From positions 2,065,001-2,129,000 of the forward strand of contig JAMWBK010000005.1 in assembly GCA_029953675.1 (NCBI GenBank): a stretch of 64,000 nucleotides of DNA. The letters are read 5' to 3'. The notes below the pieces were generated by a model. That model made no database searches, was not told where the DNA came from, and saw only the letters and a program-made list of their open reading frames with translations. The translations under genes and the position numbers were made by a program. The DNA is from Rhodosorus marinus (Eukaryota; Rhodophyta; Stylonematophyceae; Stylonematales; Stylonemataceae). Below are positions 62,812 to 64,000 of the stretch, one piece after another (the first letter of the stretch is position 1; each line of letters begins with the position of its first letter).

Positions 62812-64000
62812 ATGCTTGGATTTGTGGGATGCGGTGGAGCTTTGCGGGTTCGAGATGAGAGGGTGAGGAGTGGTTGTAGCAGGAGGCTTCGGCGTGAGGT
62901 GATTGTTTCTGTAGCGACTGAGCAAACAGATTCAGGGGTGTTCAGCTCAAACGTCCCAAATGAGTTTGGAAGATTTGGCGATTTCGGCGGTAGATATGTA
63001 CCCGAGACGTTAATGCCGGCGCTTGAGGAGCTCACGGCGGAGTGGGAGGAAGCCAAAAAGGATCCTGAGTTTCAGAAGGAGCTTGATGGGTTGTTGAAGG
63101 ATTACGTCGGAAGGGAAACACCGCTGTACTTCGCGGAGAGGCTGACCGAGAGGTACACGCGGGAGGACGGGACAGGTCCGAAAATCTATCTGAAAAGGGA
63201 AGATCTCAATCACACTGGGGCCCACAAGATTAATAATTCTCTTGGGCAGGCGCTTCTGGCTAAACGACTTGGACGGAAGCGAATCATTGCGGAAACGGGA
63301 GCAGGACAGCATGGGGTTGCAACGGCGACGGTCTGTGCCCGGTTCGGACTGGATTGTATCGTTTATATGGGGGCGCGAGACATCGAACGTCAGAGCCTTA
63401 ACGTCTTCAGAATGAAATTGCTGGGAGCTGAGGTGCGCCCAGTTACCACGGGTACCGCAACGCTTACCAACGCTCTTTCCGAGGCTATCCGAGACTGGGT
63501 CACGTACCCAGATACAACTCACTACATTGTGGGTTCAGTAGCTGGCCCTCACCCGTATCCAATGCTCGTCCGTGACTTCCAGTCGGTGATTGGAAAGGAG
63601 ACGAGGAAACAAGCTATGGAAAGCTTCAATGGCATTCCGGATATTTTGGTTGCGTGTGTTGGAGGAGGCTCCAACGCGATGGGATTGTTCCACGAGTTTG
63701 TCGATGATGAGCAAGTTCGTATCATCGGCGTTGAGGCTTCCGGAGAGGGCGTAGATACCACTAAACACGCGGCGACAATGACCAAAGGAAGGGTAAGGTT
63801 TGAACATGCTCGATTGAGACCCGTTTTAGTTTGGTCGACCCCGGCTGATTTTATTGACCTCTCGTTGTTCTCTAGGTTGGGGTGTTGCACGGATCGATGT
63901 CGTACCTTCTACAAAGTAGCGAAGGTCAGATTCTGGAAGCGCATTCAATCTCCGCCGGGCTTGACTACCCTGGAGTTGGCCCCGAGCATTCGTACATGAA
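62812..64000 (+). CDS. trpB: tryptophan synthase beta subunit, partial (runs off window)
   Basis: TrpB condenses indole with serine to make tryptophan using pyridoxal phosphate. Exon 1 is 62812-63792 and exon 2 starts at 63876 after an 83-nt intron (GTAAGG..TCTAG). The gene continues past the window end. The leader [16 protein letters not shown], with many arginines before VSVATEQ, is a plastid transit peptide. The enzyme domain has [20 protein letters not shown], the PLP-lysine motif [24 protein letters not shown], and [13 protein letters not shown] for phosphate binding. Exon 2 reads [31 protein letters not shown] and stops at VGPEHSYM. About 25-30% of the C-terminus is missing. Confidence 0.97.

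Overview
The window is nuclear DNA of a eukaryote with many short spliceosomal introns (mostly 45 to 145 nt, GT..AG, often GTAAGT or GTGAGT). The genes are interleaved on both strands. Several deduced proteins begin with a short basic leader carrying an early phenylalanine in an M-x-G-F-V/I context: tryptophan synthase beta, an NAD(P)HX-epimerase-like protein and two orphan proteins. None has a hydrophobic signal peptide in front. That pattern is known from transit peptides of primary plastids in red algae and glaucophytes, so an intron-rich red alga is my best guess. This is inference; no rRNA or organelle marker lies in the window.

Layout: 1-4.2 kb has no convincing gene and carries diverged short repeats. 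Next come LSG1 GTPase (+, 4226-6134), an NAXE-like protein (-, 6499-7732), a second field of the same short motif in the opposite orientation (7.86-9.0 kb), NOL9/GRC3 polynucleotide kinase (+, 9215-11374) and NKAP (+, 12245-13578). A three-HMG-box protein (-, 13990-15557) and a CCA-adding enzyme (-, 16411-19038) follow.

At 19758-24025 (-) lies the most unusual gene: a predicted single-pass membrane protein whose outer part is built of about eighteen 21-residue repeats, nearly all encoded by phase-0 exons of exactly 63 or 126 nt. I know no described family that matches it.

Then come histone H3 (+, 25425), an EXD1/RNase D-like exonuclease (-), a tiny three-exon gene (-), a septin (-), ubiquitin-eL40 (+, 33105), the SUMO E1 subunit AOS1/SAE1 (+, apparent frameshift), BAG6 (-, 36057-40324), ISCA2 (+), a TAPT1/POD1 membrane protein (+), an orphan putative plastid protein (+), NOL6/Utp22 (-), SNU13 (-), a damaged-looking or unresolved minus-strand locus (56.5-58.6 kb), another putative plastid protein (+), a SPO11/topoisomerase VI-A protein with altered TOPRIM residues (-) and the 5' part of tryptophan synthase beta (+, runs off the end).

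Functionally the neighbourhood is housekeeping: ribosome biogenesis (LSG1, NOL9, NOL6, SNU13, ubiquitin-eL40), RNA processing (NKAP, CCA enzyme, EXD1-like), ubiquitin/SUMO and protein quality control (AOS1, BAG6), and chromatin (H3, HMG). There is no sign of operons, viral genes or CRISPR arrays. I saw no tRNA or rRNA gene by eye. Exon boundaries were deduced by hand from reading frame, splice consensus and recalled family similarity, and those marked tentative may be wrong.
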